From: Clostridiales bacterium
Lineage (GTDB): Bacteria > Bacillota > Clostridia > Christensenellales > CAG-138
Assembly: GCA_004557245.1 (NCBI GenBank)
Contig: SFEL01000006.1
Span: 1-64,000 of the forward strand
Direction: 5' to 3'
Length of the DNA: 64,000 bases
The notes under the pieces are model-generated. The model saw only the letters and a program-made list of their open reading frames with translations. It had not been told where the DNA came from and did not search any database. The translations under genes and the position numbers were made by a program. Every line of letters starts with the position of its first letter. Positions within the stretch are counted from its first letter, which is position 1. Positions 7,928-16,542 of this stretch are shown here, piece after piece.

Positions 7928-9853
7928 TCACCGGGCTATTTTTAGCTTTTTCAGTGTTCTGCAGGTGGGTATGCCGTTTTTGTCCCAGCCCCGGGCTTGA
8001 TAGTATATCTTCTTCATTTGCTCCAGAGGCACCCTTGTGCGGGGATCGTTGGGATCCTGCGGCACGTCGGTCAGCCGCTTGGGCAGGCTGTCCTTTGCGG
8101 CGCTTACCCCGAAGCGGACGTTTACAGCCCTCTCCAGGTTGAAACCGCGCTCTCCCGTTTGCAGATATTTCCCGAAAGTCATGGGCATACCCACCGCTTT
8201 CTGCATCATCTTTGTATGGTGGAATACCGGCAGGTGAAACGCGAGGACCCGCGGGAACTTGTTCATTAGGCGTATAGCCCAGCCGAGATGTGGCAGCAGC
8301 TTGTTTGCCGCCGTGGCGATCGCTCCGTTGGGCCGGGTTATAAGAAAGCCGGGGAAGAAGGCGTAGGAGGTAAAGAGACACTGGCCGGTGGCTGAAATCA
8401 TCTCCATAAGATCCTGGAACATCATGGTGAAGTCCGCCTTGGCATGTGGAGTTTGCGCATCGATATTTAGGCCTAGCCCTTCGAGAATGACAAGATACCC
8501 GCCGTTGAGATGGCAGCCGCCGCGGTTTGATACAGCGTAGCCCAGACCCTGGCCTACAGCCCTGCGCGGCTCATAAGCAGCAAGCTCAAGGCCCTTTGAC
8601 TGCATGGCAAACTCCTTGCCGCCGTACTTTTCGCTTAAACGCTTACTGCCCTCAGCAAGCTCGTTGCCTATGCCGCGGCGGTAGGCTATGTCGTCCCAGA
8701 TTTTTGATATGCCTTCGATATCGCCGAACTTCAGGCCGTTGTTCCATAGCCCCCGCTCGTTTGCCTCCATTGCGTAGGCGAGGGTGTTTGAGGCGGATAT
8801 GGTGTCCAGGCCCAGATCGTCCAGTTCCTTGTTCCATTTGAGTATATGATATAGATCTTTATTGAGTATGCCGCCGCCCAGAAGCCCCAGCGTTTCAAGC
8901 TCGGGCCCTTTTACATCCTCGCCCTCCACGGTTACCGTGCGGGCGCACTTTATGGGGCAGCTGAGGCAGCCCTTATTGACGATGTTGTATTCTTCAGCCA
9001 GCGTTTCGCCGTTTACCTTGTGGAAGTGCTCAAACCTGCCTTCGGTGTAGTTCTTTGTGGCCAGAAGCCCGCGCATCTGCATGGAGCTTACCAGGCCTGC
9101 AGTACCCATGCGCGGCAGCTGATTACCGGTGAGGGGGTGGTTCCTGAGATATCTAAACCATTTTTGACACCACTTTTTTGTGGCGGAAGGGTCGTGTACA
9201 GGTGTGTCGTGATTGCCGCAGACTGCTATGGCCTTTACGTTTTTCCAGCCCAGCACGGCTCCCATGCCGGTCCTACCGGCTGCCCGTTCATCGCTTATTA
9301 CGGCGGAGTACCTGACCAGGTTTTCGCCGGCGGGGCCTATGCAAAGTTTGCCGAACTTTATGTCGCAGCCACGCTTGGAGGACATCTTTTCAGCGAGCAG
9401 CCTTTGACACTCGGTGACCCGCGTGCCCCACAGGTCATCGGCGTTGTGGAAAGTAACCGAGCCGTTATCTATCTCTATCCAGGTGTGTTCTCCCCGCCGG
9501 CCCGTGATTATCAGCGCGTCTATACCGGCACGTTTAAGATGGTAGCCGAAGGTGCCGCCGCAGTTTGACGAGCTTATAAACCCTGTCTGCGGAGAAAGGG
9601 ATGAGACATTGAAGCGGCTGGAGCTGGGCGCTCCTGTACCGGTGAGCGGCCCTGTGGAGATTATCAAAGGATTTTCTTCACTGTATGCATCCTCATGCCC
9701 GGTAAGGGTATCGTAAAGTATCTTTGCGGCCATGGTCTTGCCGCCTATATACAGCTCCCGGTCTTTATCCGTCCACGGATAGTCCTTAACATCGCCGGTG
9801 CTTAGGTCTATCTGCAGCACCCGTCCCATATAGCCGCCATATTTGCTTTGCAT
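7928..9853 (-). CDS. aor: Aldehyde:ferredoxin oxidoreductase, tungstopterin/molybdopterin enzyme
   Basis: The 641-residue product matches aldehyde:ferredoxin oxidoreductase over its full length (the Pyrococcus enzyme has about 605 residues). Cys296, Cys299, Cys303 and Cys492 occupy the [4Fe-4S] ligand positions (CLSCPIKC and ATGQC). PSSSRFNVSSLSP and SNCGGTFG lie in the N-terminal pterin domain, and GLGYAVSNRGGCHL is a conserved pterin-contact segment. These enzymes oxidise aldehydes to acids, or reduce acids at low potential, using ferredoxin and a bis-pterin tungsten or molybdenum centre in the cytoplasm. A GGAGG site precedes the ATG. It is the first gene of an operon with a sulfur carrier and the ferredoxin/alcohol-dehydrogenase fusion, suggesting an alcohol-aldehyde-acid conversion module. 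Confidence 0.95.
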   Translation of the reverse strand: MQSKYGGYMGRVLQIDLSTGDVKDYPWTDKDRELYIGGKTMAAKILYDTLTGHEDAYSEENPLIISTGPLTGTGAPSSSRFNVSSLSPQTGFISSSNCGGTFGYHLKRAGIDALIITGRRGEHTWIEIDNGSVTFHNADDLWGTRVTECQRLLAEKMSSKRGCDIKFGKLCIGPAGENLVRYSAVISDERAAGRTGMGAVLGWKNVKAIAVCGNHDTPVHDPSATKKWCQKWFRYLRNHPLTGNQLPRMGTAGLVSSMQMRGLLATKNYTEGRFEHFHKVNGETLAEEYNIVNKGCLSCPIKCARTVTVEGEDVKGPELETLGLLGGGILNKDLYHILKWNKELDDLGLDTISASNTLAYAMEANERGLWNNGLKFGDIEGISKIWDDIAYRRGIGNELAEGSKRLSEKYGGKEFAMQSKGLELAAYEPRRAVGQGLGYAVSNRGGCHLNGGYLVILEGLGLNIDAQTPHAKADFTMMFQDLMEMISATGQCLFTSYAFFPGFLITRPNGAIATAANKLLPHLGWAIRLMNKFPRVLAFHLPVFHHTKMMQKAVGMPMTFGKYLQTGERGFNLERAVNVRFGVSAAKDSLPKRLTDVPQDPNDPRTRVPLEQMKKIYYQARGWDKNGIPTCRTLKKLKIAR

Positions 9854-9945
9854 GGTATGCTTCCTCCACGAATTCGAATGAAACTGGGATAAAGATAATG
9901 TTATATTGATGAATATGCGTCGTTTACTGTTTTCGCTTTGTAAGA

Positions 9946-10026
9946 ACCTCTGTGCCTGCCGTGTTCATGGCCACTCCATCGGCCTTGTTGCGGGTGAACC
10001 GGTATGACTGCCAATGCGGTGTAGGT
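9946..10026 (-). ncRNA. Structured 5' leader of the AOR operon, candidate Moco/Tuco riboswitch
   Basis: An approximately 80-nt GC-rich block stands out in an otherwise AT-rich gap, 93 nt upstream of the AOR start. On the minus strand it is enclosed by ACCT/AGGT. Inside, CCGGTTCA pairs with TGAACaCGG (8 pairs, one bulged A), and a nested GGCC/GGCC hairpin has an 8-nt loop. The nested multi-stem layout, the position and the gene controlled fit the Moco/Tuco riboswitch class, known upstream of molybdenum and tungsten cofactor genes. I cannot align it to that family here, so the class is inference while the pairing is seen directly. Confidence 0.5.
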
Positions 10027-10497
10027 AAAACTGATAGAATACACTAAACAGTTTAAATTTTTGAATAACATAAAAGGATGATCTTCTTTTTTTAACATAA
10101 CCCTTTTTTATATATATTGCAATAGGCAAATTATATAGACAGAGTTTTTTAGCTAAAATAGGCTAATTAGACAAATATATAACGGAAAGTGAAGAGGGAT
10201 GCTACCCACTATGCGCCGGTAATGTACAATTGAATTTTGAAGTGATGATATACTTGCGATGCAAAAAAAGAGGTGAGCAAACGGATGTGTATTGATTGGG
10301 CCAAGCCGCAGTCGTATAATTAAAAATACGGTTATTACCCGCAGCGCATAAGCAGTTTTCTCAATTAAGGTGCATCGCCCATGAATTTGTTCCGATTAAA
10401 ATGTTTTCCATGATTGCATGACTTGGCAGCGTTTCAGGGGCAGGGGCGCTTCAAAAATTCCTACGAGCAAAGTTGGGGCTGAACGAATCGGATAAGA
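10027..10497. other. AT-rich intergenic stretch, no gene supported
   Basis: This stretch probably contains the AOR promoter on the minus strand (for example TATATAATTTG near 10125-10135), but I see no convincing -35 partner. A plus-strand mini-ORF of 12 codons near 10285 has a good ribosome site (AGAGGTGAG) and no recognisable function. Nothing else can be supported. Confidence 0.4.
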
Positions 10498-11169
10498 CTA
10501 AAGGTTAATGACCTCAAAATCCATTGAGCAAAGGTCGTATATATAAAGCTTATTGGCGGATACCTGCCTTCCTGTAAGCAGCTTTGCCGCCTCGGTACAT
10601 TGCAGCGCTGCGCAGAATGGCGGAACAAACGGCAGAACGCCGTTATCCTTTGGAACGGCGCCTGAGTATATCCTGTGCAGCAGGCCGCTGCCGGGCATGG
10701 AAACGCCATACTGACAGCACCAGCCGCATACTGCGCCGTGGATTAGCGGTATATCCGCTTGAGCACATGCATCCTCCAGGAGAAGCCGTGCCGATACGCT
10801 GTCCAAAGCGTCTATCACGATATTGTGGCCCGCGATGGTATCCGCGGCGTTTTCTGGGGTTATGTATTTCCCCATAGCCATGAATTCTACGGAGGGATTT
10901 ACAAGCGCGGCCCGCTCTTTCGCGGCTTCTGCCTTGCTTTTGCCGATAGTAGCCTCCGTGGCAAGAAGCTGCCGGTTCAGGTTGCTTACATCAAAGCTGT
11001 CGCCGTCAACGGCGGTGATGTGTCCGATGCCGAGCCTCAGAAGGTTTTCGGTTATATACCCGCCGAGGCCGCCGCAGCCCGCCACAAGTACCCGTTTTTT
11101 ATGCAGCAGCTCTTGCTCCTGCCGGGATAAAGCGGGAAGGTTTCTTGAATACCTCTGATACATATCCAT
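10498..11169 (-). CDS. MoeB/ThiF/HesA-family adenylyltransferase (E1-like)
   Basis: The protein (about 223 residues) is a compact E1-like enzyme. The ATP-binding Rossmann motif is VLVAGCGGLGGYITENLLRLG, followed by VDGDSFDVSNLNRQLL with the conserved Asp, Asn and Arg. VIDALDSVSARLLLEDAC completes the adenylation site. It is expected to adenylate the C-terminal Gly of a MoaD/ThiS-like carrier, most likely the one at 7662-7916. A zinc CxxC pair is not obvious, as in short HesA/MoeB variants; a CGWCC segment is present instead. The ATG at 11169 fits the GGCGGTG ribosome site, whereas a GTG 9 nt earlier lies inside that site. It is divergent from moeA, so the pterin genes face away from a shared short promoter region. 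Confidence 0.85.
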   Translation of the reverse strand: MDMYQRYSRNLPALSRQEQELLHKKRVLVAGCGGLGGYITENLLRLGIGHITAVDGDSFDVSNLNRQLLATEATIGKSKAEAAKERAALVNPSVEFMAMGKYITPENAADTIAGHNIVIDALDSVSARLLLEDACAQADIPLIHGAVCGWCCQYGVSMPGSGLLHRIYSGAVPKDNGVLPFVPPFCAALQCTEAAKLLTGRQVSANKLYIYDLCSMDFEVINL

Positions 11170-11255
11170 ATATGACACCGCCTTTGCATTGTGATATCGT
11201 ATAGCATAATGGTATAACTATTTTAAAATAAATACAATCGGGAGACACAAATCAA

Positions 11256-12470
11256 ATGCTGACCGTAAAAACCCCGGATGAAGCGCTTGAAGTGATAAGA
11301 GGCAGCTTCTGCTGTATAGCCGGAGAGGAAAACGTACCGTTGGATCAGGCGGCGGGGCGGGTTCTCTGTAAGGACATATACGCGTCTGAGTATGTGCCGG
11401 GCTTTGACCGTTCTGCTGTTGACGGATATGCAGTGAGAGCGGCGGACACATTTGGCTGTACGGATGCCATACCGGCCATACTGGAAAAGCAGGCCGGCAT
11501 AGAAATGGGCAGCGGCGCTGAGCCGCTTCGTCCGGGCTGCTGTGCGCCTATACCAACCGGAGGTGCGCTGCCTGAAGGCGCAGATGCGGCGGTGATGCAG
11601 GAATTGGCGGAGGACTACGGCGACGGTACCGTAGGAATAACCAAGCCTGCCGCGCCGGGTATGAACATCATATACCGGGGCGACGACGTATACCCGGGAA
11701 AGCCGGTGCTGAAAAGGGGAAAGGTGCTTTCGGCGCGCCATATAGGAGCGCTGGCTGCAATGGGCATGTGCGAGGTGCCTGTGTATGAGAGGATACGCGT
11801 CGGCATAATTTCCACGGGCGACGAATTGGTGGAAGTGGAAAAAACGCCTGCGGCCGGCCAGATACGGGACGTGAATACGGCGATGCTGGCTGCGCTTTGC
11901 CGCGAAATGGGCTGTGATACGGTGGAATACGGCATAGTCAGGGACGAGGAGAAACTGATAGGCAGTATGCTGGACAGGGCCTTGAATGAGTGCCATATGG
12001 TCCTGATGTCCGGAGGCAGTTCTGTTGGGGAAAAGGATGCGGCCTGCCGCATAATGGCGGCAAGGGGCGAGATACTTTTCCACGGGATTGCCATGAAACC
12101 GGGTAAGCCCACCATACTCTGCAAGTCCGGCAAAAAGCCGGTGATAGGGTTGCCGGGACATCCCGGCGCGGCGTTCTTGGTTTCACGGCTGCTGCTGCCG
12201 CAGCTGCTTTGCAGCATAGGAGGAAGAGAAGTCAGACGGTATCCCGTACAAGCCAGGCTTGCTGAGCCGGTTTCGGCGAATCATGGCAGGGCTCAGTATA
12301 CTGCGGTAAAGCTTATGGATAACGGTGAAAACGTCGTAGCGGTTCCGGCACGGGGGCAGTCCGGCCTCATAACGAACCTTGCGTATTCAGACGGTTTCTT
12401 CTGCATACCGAGGGATACGGAGGGGGCGGCGGCAGGAGAAACGGTTCAGGTATATCTTTACGATAATTGA
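11256..12470 (+). CDS. moeA: Molybdopterin molybdenumtransferase MoeA
   Basis: MoeA inserts molybdate or tungstate into adenylylated molybdopterin in the last step of cofactor synthesis. The 404-residue length is typical. Visible motifs are FDRSAVDGYAVRAADT near residue 50, PTGGALPEGADAAVM, VGIISTGDELVEV at the start of the MogA-like domain, MSGGSSVGEKD, and GLPGHPGAAF in the substrate loop. A C-terminal beta-rich domain IV follows. A GGGAG site lies 11 nt before the ATG. Translation of the second MoeA begins 15 nt after this stop, so the two are cotranscribed. Paired moeA genes are common in organisms that use tungsten enzymes, where the copies may handle different metals; that division cannot be read here. 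Confidence 0.94.
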   Translation: MLTVKTPDEALEVIRGSFCCIAGEENVPLDQAAGRVLCKDIYASEYVPGFDRSAVDGYAVRAADTFGCTDAIPAILEKQAGIEMGSGAEPLRPGCCAPIPTGGALPEGADAAVMQELAEDYGDGTVGITKPAAPGMNIIYRGDDVYPGKPVLKRGKVLSARHIGALAAMGMCEVPVYERIRVGIISTGDELVEVEKTPAAGQIRDVNTAMLAALCREMGCDTVEYGIVRDEEKLIGSMLDRALNECHMVLMSGGSSVGEKDAACRIMAARGEILFHGIAMKPGKPTILCKSGKKPVIGLPGHPGAAFLVSRLLLPQLLCSIGGREVRRYPVQARLAEPVSANHGRAQYTAVKLMDNGENVVAVPARGQSGLITNLAYSDGFFCIPRDTEGAAAGETVQVYLYDN

Positions 12471-12485
12471 CGGGAGGAAGGCGGA

Positions 12486-14396
12486 GTGGCTTTTCAGTAT
12501 CTTACAAACATACCTCTTGAGCGGGCAAAGAGGGATTATGAGGACATACTTATAAGCGAAGGGTTTAGGGGAGAGGCGGAGGAGATACCGGCAGTCTCCT
12601 CCCTTGGACGAAGGACTGCGGCGCCGGTTTACGCAAAAATATGCTCTCCCCATTATCCGGCGAGCGCCATGGACGGCATTGCGATCAGGGCAGAAGATAC
12701 CTTTGGCGCGACCGAAACAGCGCCGGTGCTGATGAAAAGCGATGGGTTTACCATGGTGGATACCGGCGACCCGGTACCTGAGGACTGCGACGCCGTGATA
12801 ATGATCGAGGATGTGATATACGGCGAGGACGGTTCGGCGAGGATAACGGCGCCGGCGGCGCCGTGGCAGCATATAAGGCAGATAGGGGAGGATATATGCG
12901 CCGGTGAAATGATACTGCCGTCATATACCGAGATAACCCCTGCTGCAATCGGCGCGATGCTGGCGGGCGGCGTAATGAAGGTCAGCGTGATACGGCGGCC
13001 AACGGTAGGCATAATACCTACGGGCGACGAGATAATACCCCCCACCGACGATCCGAAGCCGGGCAAAATAATGGAGTTCAACTCCGCGATATTCTCCGCC
13101 ATGCTGGTAAAATGGGACGCTGTGCCAAAAACATATCCCATAGTGCCGGACCAGTCTGGGTTGGTAGAGGCGGCAGTGCGCAGGGCTGCGGAGGAGTGCG
13201 ATATGGTGCTGCTCAACGCCGGTTCATCGGCCGGGCGGGAGGATTATTCCGCAGCGGCTATTGCCAGCGTGGGCAAGGTACTGCATCACGGCATAGCCAT
13301 GAGGCCGGGCAAGCCCGCCATACTGGGTTATGCCGGGAAGAAGCCCATATTGGGCGTGCCGGGCTACCCGGTATCCGGCATACTGGTGCTGGAGGAACTG
13401 CTAAAGCCCCTGATACTCAAATGGTATAATCATGGAGGATATCGGGAGGAGAATGTCAGCGCAGTGCTTTCGCGCCCCGTGGTATCCGGGCTGAAATACA
13501 GGGAATTCGTGCGGGTAAGGCTGGGAAAGGTGGGGGATAAGCTGGTTGCCTCCCCTCTTAACCGGGGGAGCGGCGTTGTGACGTCGTTCGTGAAAGCGGA
13601 CGGTATACTGGATATACCTCAGGGCAAGGAAGGCTGCGAGGCAGGAGAAACGGTGACTGTACGCCTGCTGAGGAGAAAAAGCGATATTGAGCATACTCTG
13701 GTAGTAACGGGCAGCCACGATCCGCTGCTTGACGAGCTGGGCGACATGCTGCACGCCTCAGATTCCAGCCTGTACATGAGCTCATCTCACGTGGGCTCTA
13801 TGGGGGGCATAATGGCAGTGCGGCGTAGAGAGGCGCATATGGCCGGCATACATCTTCTCGACGAGAGCGACGGCACATATAACCGGTCGGCTGTGAACAA
13901 GTATTTCCCGCATGGCGGAGTGCGCCTTGTGGAATGCGTGGGAAGGACTCAGGGCTTGATGGTACAAAAGGGCAGCCCGAAGGGAATAGGGAGCATAGGC
14001 GACCTTACTGCTCCCGGCGTACGCTATGTGAACCGCCAGAAAGGCTCAGGCACGCGCATCCTGACAGACCATCTTTGCAGAAAAGAGGGCATAGATACGG
14101 AAAAGATATACGGCTACGGCAGGGAGGAGCTTACCCATACATCTGTGGCGGCGCAAATAGCCATGGGCACTGCGGACGCAGGTATGGGCATATATTCCGC
14201 CGCAAAGCTGTATGGGCTCGACTTTATACCCGTATGCACGGAGCAATACGATCTGCTGATACCGGACTGTGCATGGGATACCACCATGGTGCAAAAGCTC
14301 ATAGAGATTCTTTCGGGACCGGAGTTTACCCGAAGGATAGAAAAAATGGGCGGCTATACCATAGACAGGCCGGGCAGAGTAAGAAGCATAAAATGA
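12486..14396 (+). CDS. MoeA fused to a C-terminal PBP-like (LysR substrate-type) domain
   Basis: Residues 1-400 are a full MoeA: YPASAMDGIAIRAEDT, GIIPTGDEI, LNAGSSAGREDYSA and GVPGYPVSGILV. From about residue 405 (LVVTGSHDPLLDELGDMLHA) the protein continues for 230 residues as a periplasmic-binding-protein-like fold: VGSMGGIMAVRRREAHMAG, RYVNRQKGSGTRILTDHL, and a final QKLIEILSGPEFTRRIEKMG. This second domain resembles those in proteins regulated by or binding molybdate or pterin, with no signal peptide, so it works in the cytoplasm. It may bind substrate or metal oxyanion; that is inference. The start is GTG after GGGAGGAAG. The domain order is known in anaerobic bacteria and archaea. Confidence 0.9.
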   Translation: MAFQYLTNIPLERAKRDYEDILISEGFRGEAEEIPAVSSLGRRTAAPVYAKICSPHYPASAMDGIAIRAEDTFGATETAPVLMKSDGFTMVDTGDPVPEDCDAVIMIEDVIYGEDGSARITAPAAPWQHIRQIGEDICAGEMILPSYTEITPAAIGAMLAGGVMKVSVIRRPTVGIIPTGDEIIPPTDDPKPGKIMEFNSAIFSAMLVKWDAVPKTYPIVPDQSGLVEAAVRRAAEECDMVLLNAGSSAGREDYSAAAIASVGKVLHHGIAMRPGKPAILGYAGKKPILGVPGYPVSGILVLEELLKPLILKWYNHGGYREENVSAVLSRPVVSGLKYREFVRVRLGKVGDKLVASPLNRGSGVVTSFVKADGILDIPQGKEGCEAGETVTVRLLRRKSDIEHTLVVTGSHDPLLDELGDMLHASDSSLYMSSSHVGSMGGIMAVRRREAHMAGIHLLDESDGTYNRSAVNKYFPHGGVRLVECVGRTQGLMVQKGSPKGIGSIGDLTAPGVRYVNRQKGSGTRILTDHLCRKEGIDTEKIYGYGREELTHTSVAAQIAMGTADAGMGIYSAAKLYGLDFIPVCTEQYDLLIPDCAWDTTMVQKLIEILSGPEFTRRIEKMGGYTIDRPGRVRSIK

Positions 14397-14445
14397 CGCC
14401 TGATATGGATCACATTGGTGCGGAGAGAAAAGCAATTAGACAACT

Positions 14446-14490
14446 AAAAAAGTGGCGCTCAGCCACTTTTTCCACAGTCTGTCATACTTC
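14446..14490. repeat. Dispersed hairpin repeat, copy 1 (also a bidirectional terminator)
   Basis: AAAAAGTGGC and GCCACTTTTT flank a 5-nt loop, followed by CCACAGTCTG. It lies between the convergent moeA-PBP and PHP genes, overlapping the end of the latter. Near-identical copies occur at 37784 and 47180, with the 3' flank (CCACAGTCTCATATAT) partly conserved as well. Confidence 0.75.
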
Positions 14491-15099
14491 AAGAGGTTTA
14501 AAACCGGAGAGGTATACGGCCCGGCATTCCCGGGTCTTTATGGCCTCCACAAGTTCGGGTACGGTGGTGAAATATCCTTGTATTTCAGTGGCGTAAATGC
14601 CGACCTGCACCGTGCTGTGGGCATCGCTGGCGCCGAACTGCTTGAGGCCTGTCTTTATGCAGGTATCCAGAGCCTTACGGTTCTCAAGGGGCGTGGTGCT
14701 GCCGTTGAGCACTTCTACGCCTGTCATGCCTTTTAGCGTGAACAGCATATCCCCAAGGCCGCGGCTGTTGGCCCGGTAAGGGTGGGCGGATATACATATG
14801 CCGCCGCGGGCAGTGACATAATCTATGAATTCCTGCGCCATAAGGTGGGGCTCTGGAAGCCGGTCAATGCCGAAGGCCACGATATCCCCTTCGCAGGCAA
14901 GGTACTCCACGCCAACAAATATAGGATAGTTTTCCTGTTCGGCTATTTTTGCGGCATATTGTGTAAGTCCCATCTGGTCATGATCGGTAATACATATGCC
15001 GTCGAGACCCTTGCGCCTTGCTTCCGAAACAAGCTCAAGCAGGTTCATTCGGCTGTCGCCGGAAAATGTGCGTTCGTGAAGGTGAGTGTCTATTATCAA
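14482..15099 (-). CDS. PHP-domain metal-dependent phosphoesterase
   Basis: The 205-residue protein is a stand-alone PHP domain. Metal-binding motifs are in order: IDTHLHERTFSGD at the N terminus, ICITDHDQMGL near residue 38, a Glu in VGVEYLA, CISAHPYRAN around residue 100, and FGASDAHS near residue 160. PHP proteins of this size hydrolyse phosphoesters such as 3',5'-nucleoside bisphosphates or sugar phosphates, using two or three metal ions. The start is TTG, supported by GGGAG 9-12 nt upstream and by the HLH motif sitting close to the N terminus. It is convergent with the moeA genes and has no clear functional tie to them. Confidence 0.88.
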   Translation of the reverse strand: MIIDTHLHERTFSGDSRMNLLELVSEARRKGLDGICITDHDQMGLTQYAAKIAEQENYPIFVGVEYLACEGDIVAFGIDRLPEPHLMAQEFIDYVTARGGICISAHPYRANSRGLGDMLFTLKGMTGVEVLNGSTTPLENRKALDTCIKTGLKQFGASDAHSTVQVGIYATEIQGYFTTVPELVEAIKTRECRAVYLSGFKPLEV

Positions 15100-15420
15100 G
15101 GTGTTTTTCTCCCATACATAAAGGTGCCCTCATGGCGGGCACATTAATATTAGCAGACCGGCGGATATACAGTACAACTCAAAAAAACGATAATATCGAC
15201 GATGATATCGGAATACGAGATAACGGCTCAGCCGTAGACAATTCCAAATCAGAAAGCATTTCTTAATGGACTCTGTTTTAATTAGCATTTACCGGTTTTG
15301 CCGATGCGAAGGCATCTGAGCGGGCCGGTTTTTTATATGAGCATATCCTGCGGCGCCTGACATGACAAAAAGGGGCAAGGATGTAACAGCCATGCTGGGC
15401 TTTTAGCGTACGGCGCGGTG
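15100..15420. other. Intergenic region with an orphan terminator-like hairpin
   Basis: No gene is supported. On the plus strand ACCGG (15291-15295) pairs with CCGGT (15325-15329) followed by TTTTTAT, and an inner GATGC/GCATC hairpin sits within the loop. It looks like an intrinsic terminator, but no plus-strand gene ends upstream. It may belong to a small RNA or to a lost gene. Confidence 0.5.
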
Positions 15421-16293
15421 TTATGCTTCGCTGACATATACTTTGAGGTACTTTATAAACCTCTTTGCTGCAGGGGACAGTATGCGGGATGCGGGATAGG
15501 CCACGCCCAGCTCCGCGTATTCCGGCGGGTCAAGGGGTAAGAGAACGGTATTGGCGGTGCGCCCAGAGGTAGCAAGCTCGTTGAAAAGGCCTATGCCGAG
15601 CCCTGCTGCTATCATGGCTATCGCAGCGTGGTCCTCGCCGGTGGAATAGCTTATGCTGGGATTTATACCGTGGCGATTAAGTACCTTCATGCTGTCGTAA
15701 TCATACCCGTCGGCAGGCATTATGAAAGGCTCGTCCCTGAAGGAAGCGATGGGGAAGCTGCTAAGCTTTGCCATCGGATGCCCGGAGGCAAGCACCGCCA
15801 CCATGCGGTCACGCTTCAATGGTATCCATTGGCATTCACCGTCCGGCGGGTAGCTGAACAGGCAAAAATCCGCAAGCTGCTCGCACAGCAGCTGGTCCAG
15901 CTTCTGGTGTACGCCTTCTATTATTTTAATGCCCACATTTGGATAATCCTTCTGAAAGCGGCATATTACGCCGGGCAGCCAGCTTGCGGCTATGCTGAAA
16001 TAGCTCCCTATGGTAATATCCCCCACGATGACGCCCCTGATCTCGGAGGATACCTGATATAGCTGCTCCTCACAGCGCATCATATCCCTGAGCACCGGCA
16101 CTATCCTTTCGCCGTCCGGAGTAAGGGTCACGCCCTTGTTGCTGCGCTGGAAAAGGGGAAAGCCAAATTCCTTTTCCAGCGAATTCATCATGTGCACTAC
16201 GCCTGAGGGAGTATAACCCAGCTTTTCAGCTGCGCCGGAAAAACTGCCTACGTCAATCGCCTCTAAGAATACCTTATATTTATCTGTGGCCAT
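15421..16293 (-). CDS. LysR-family transcriptional regulator
   Basis: A 290-residue LysR-type regulator. The winged helix-turn-helix occupies the first 60 residues (FLEAIDVGSFSGAAEKLGYT, then SGVVHMMNSLEKEFGFPLFQR). The effector-binding domain starts near residue 90 (GDITIGSYFSIAASWLPGVI) and contains the usual EDHAAIAMIAAGLGIGLF segment. Its ligand is unknown. It is divergent from the membrane pyrophosphatase gene, with a 250-nt shared gap, and LysR proteins commonly regulate the divergent neighbour as well as themselves. A GTGAGA/TCTCAC dyad lies just upstream of its start. Confidence 0.93.
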   Translation of the reverse strand: MATDKYKVFLEAIDVGSFSGAAEKLGYTPSGVVHMMNSLEKEFGFPLFQRSNKGVTLTPDGERIVPVLRDMMRCEEQLYQVSSEIRGVIVGDITIGSYFSIAASWLPGVICRFQKDYPNVGIKIIEGVHQKLDQLLCEQLADFCLFSYPPDGECQWIPLKRDRMVAVLASGHPMAKLSSFPIASFRDEPFIMPADGYDYDSMKVLNRHGINPSISYSTGEDHAAIAMIAAGLGIGLFNELATSGRTANTVLLPLDPPEYAELGVAYPASRILSPAAKRFIKYLKVYVSEA

Positions 16294-16305
16294 ATAAATC
16301 TTAAC

Positions 16306-16322
16306 TGTGAGAGTTTCTCACA
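16306..16322. promoter_or_regulatory. Dyad symmetry upstream of the LysR gene
   Basis: TGTGAGA and TCTCACA flank a 3-nt spacer, 13 nt before the LysR start codon. The short spacing and position suit an operator for self-regulation more than a transcript hairpin. This is a sequence observation; binding is inferred. Confidence 0.4.
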
Positions 16323-16542
16323 CTGCCCTTTCAAAAAACGAGTTTTACTAATATTTATTCATAGTATATACTGCAGACAACAGAGTTTCAAGGTGCTTAA
16401 ATAACTGCGAGCATATAACTTATTTATTAAGTCCTAACGTATTTAGGCAAATATTTAATATATCTATAGGAGATAATAAACATATAAGCTGGACTTATTG
16501 AAAACTCTGCTGAATAATAATCCAAAAAATGGAGGAAGCTTT

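Noticed and set aside
9901..10098. 65-codon minus-strand frame in the AOR leader
   Set aside because: It has no ribosome site, no recognisable sequence, and overlaps the GC-rich structured block, which explains the conservation-like composition.
16498..16542. Upstream TTG start for the pyrophosphatase
   Set aside because: It adds 15 polar residues before the first membrane segment and lacks a ribosome site; the ATG at 16543 has GGAGG at a good distance.
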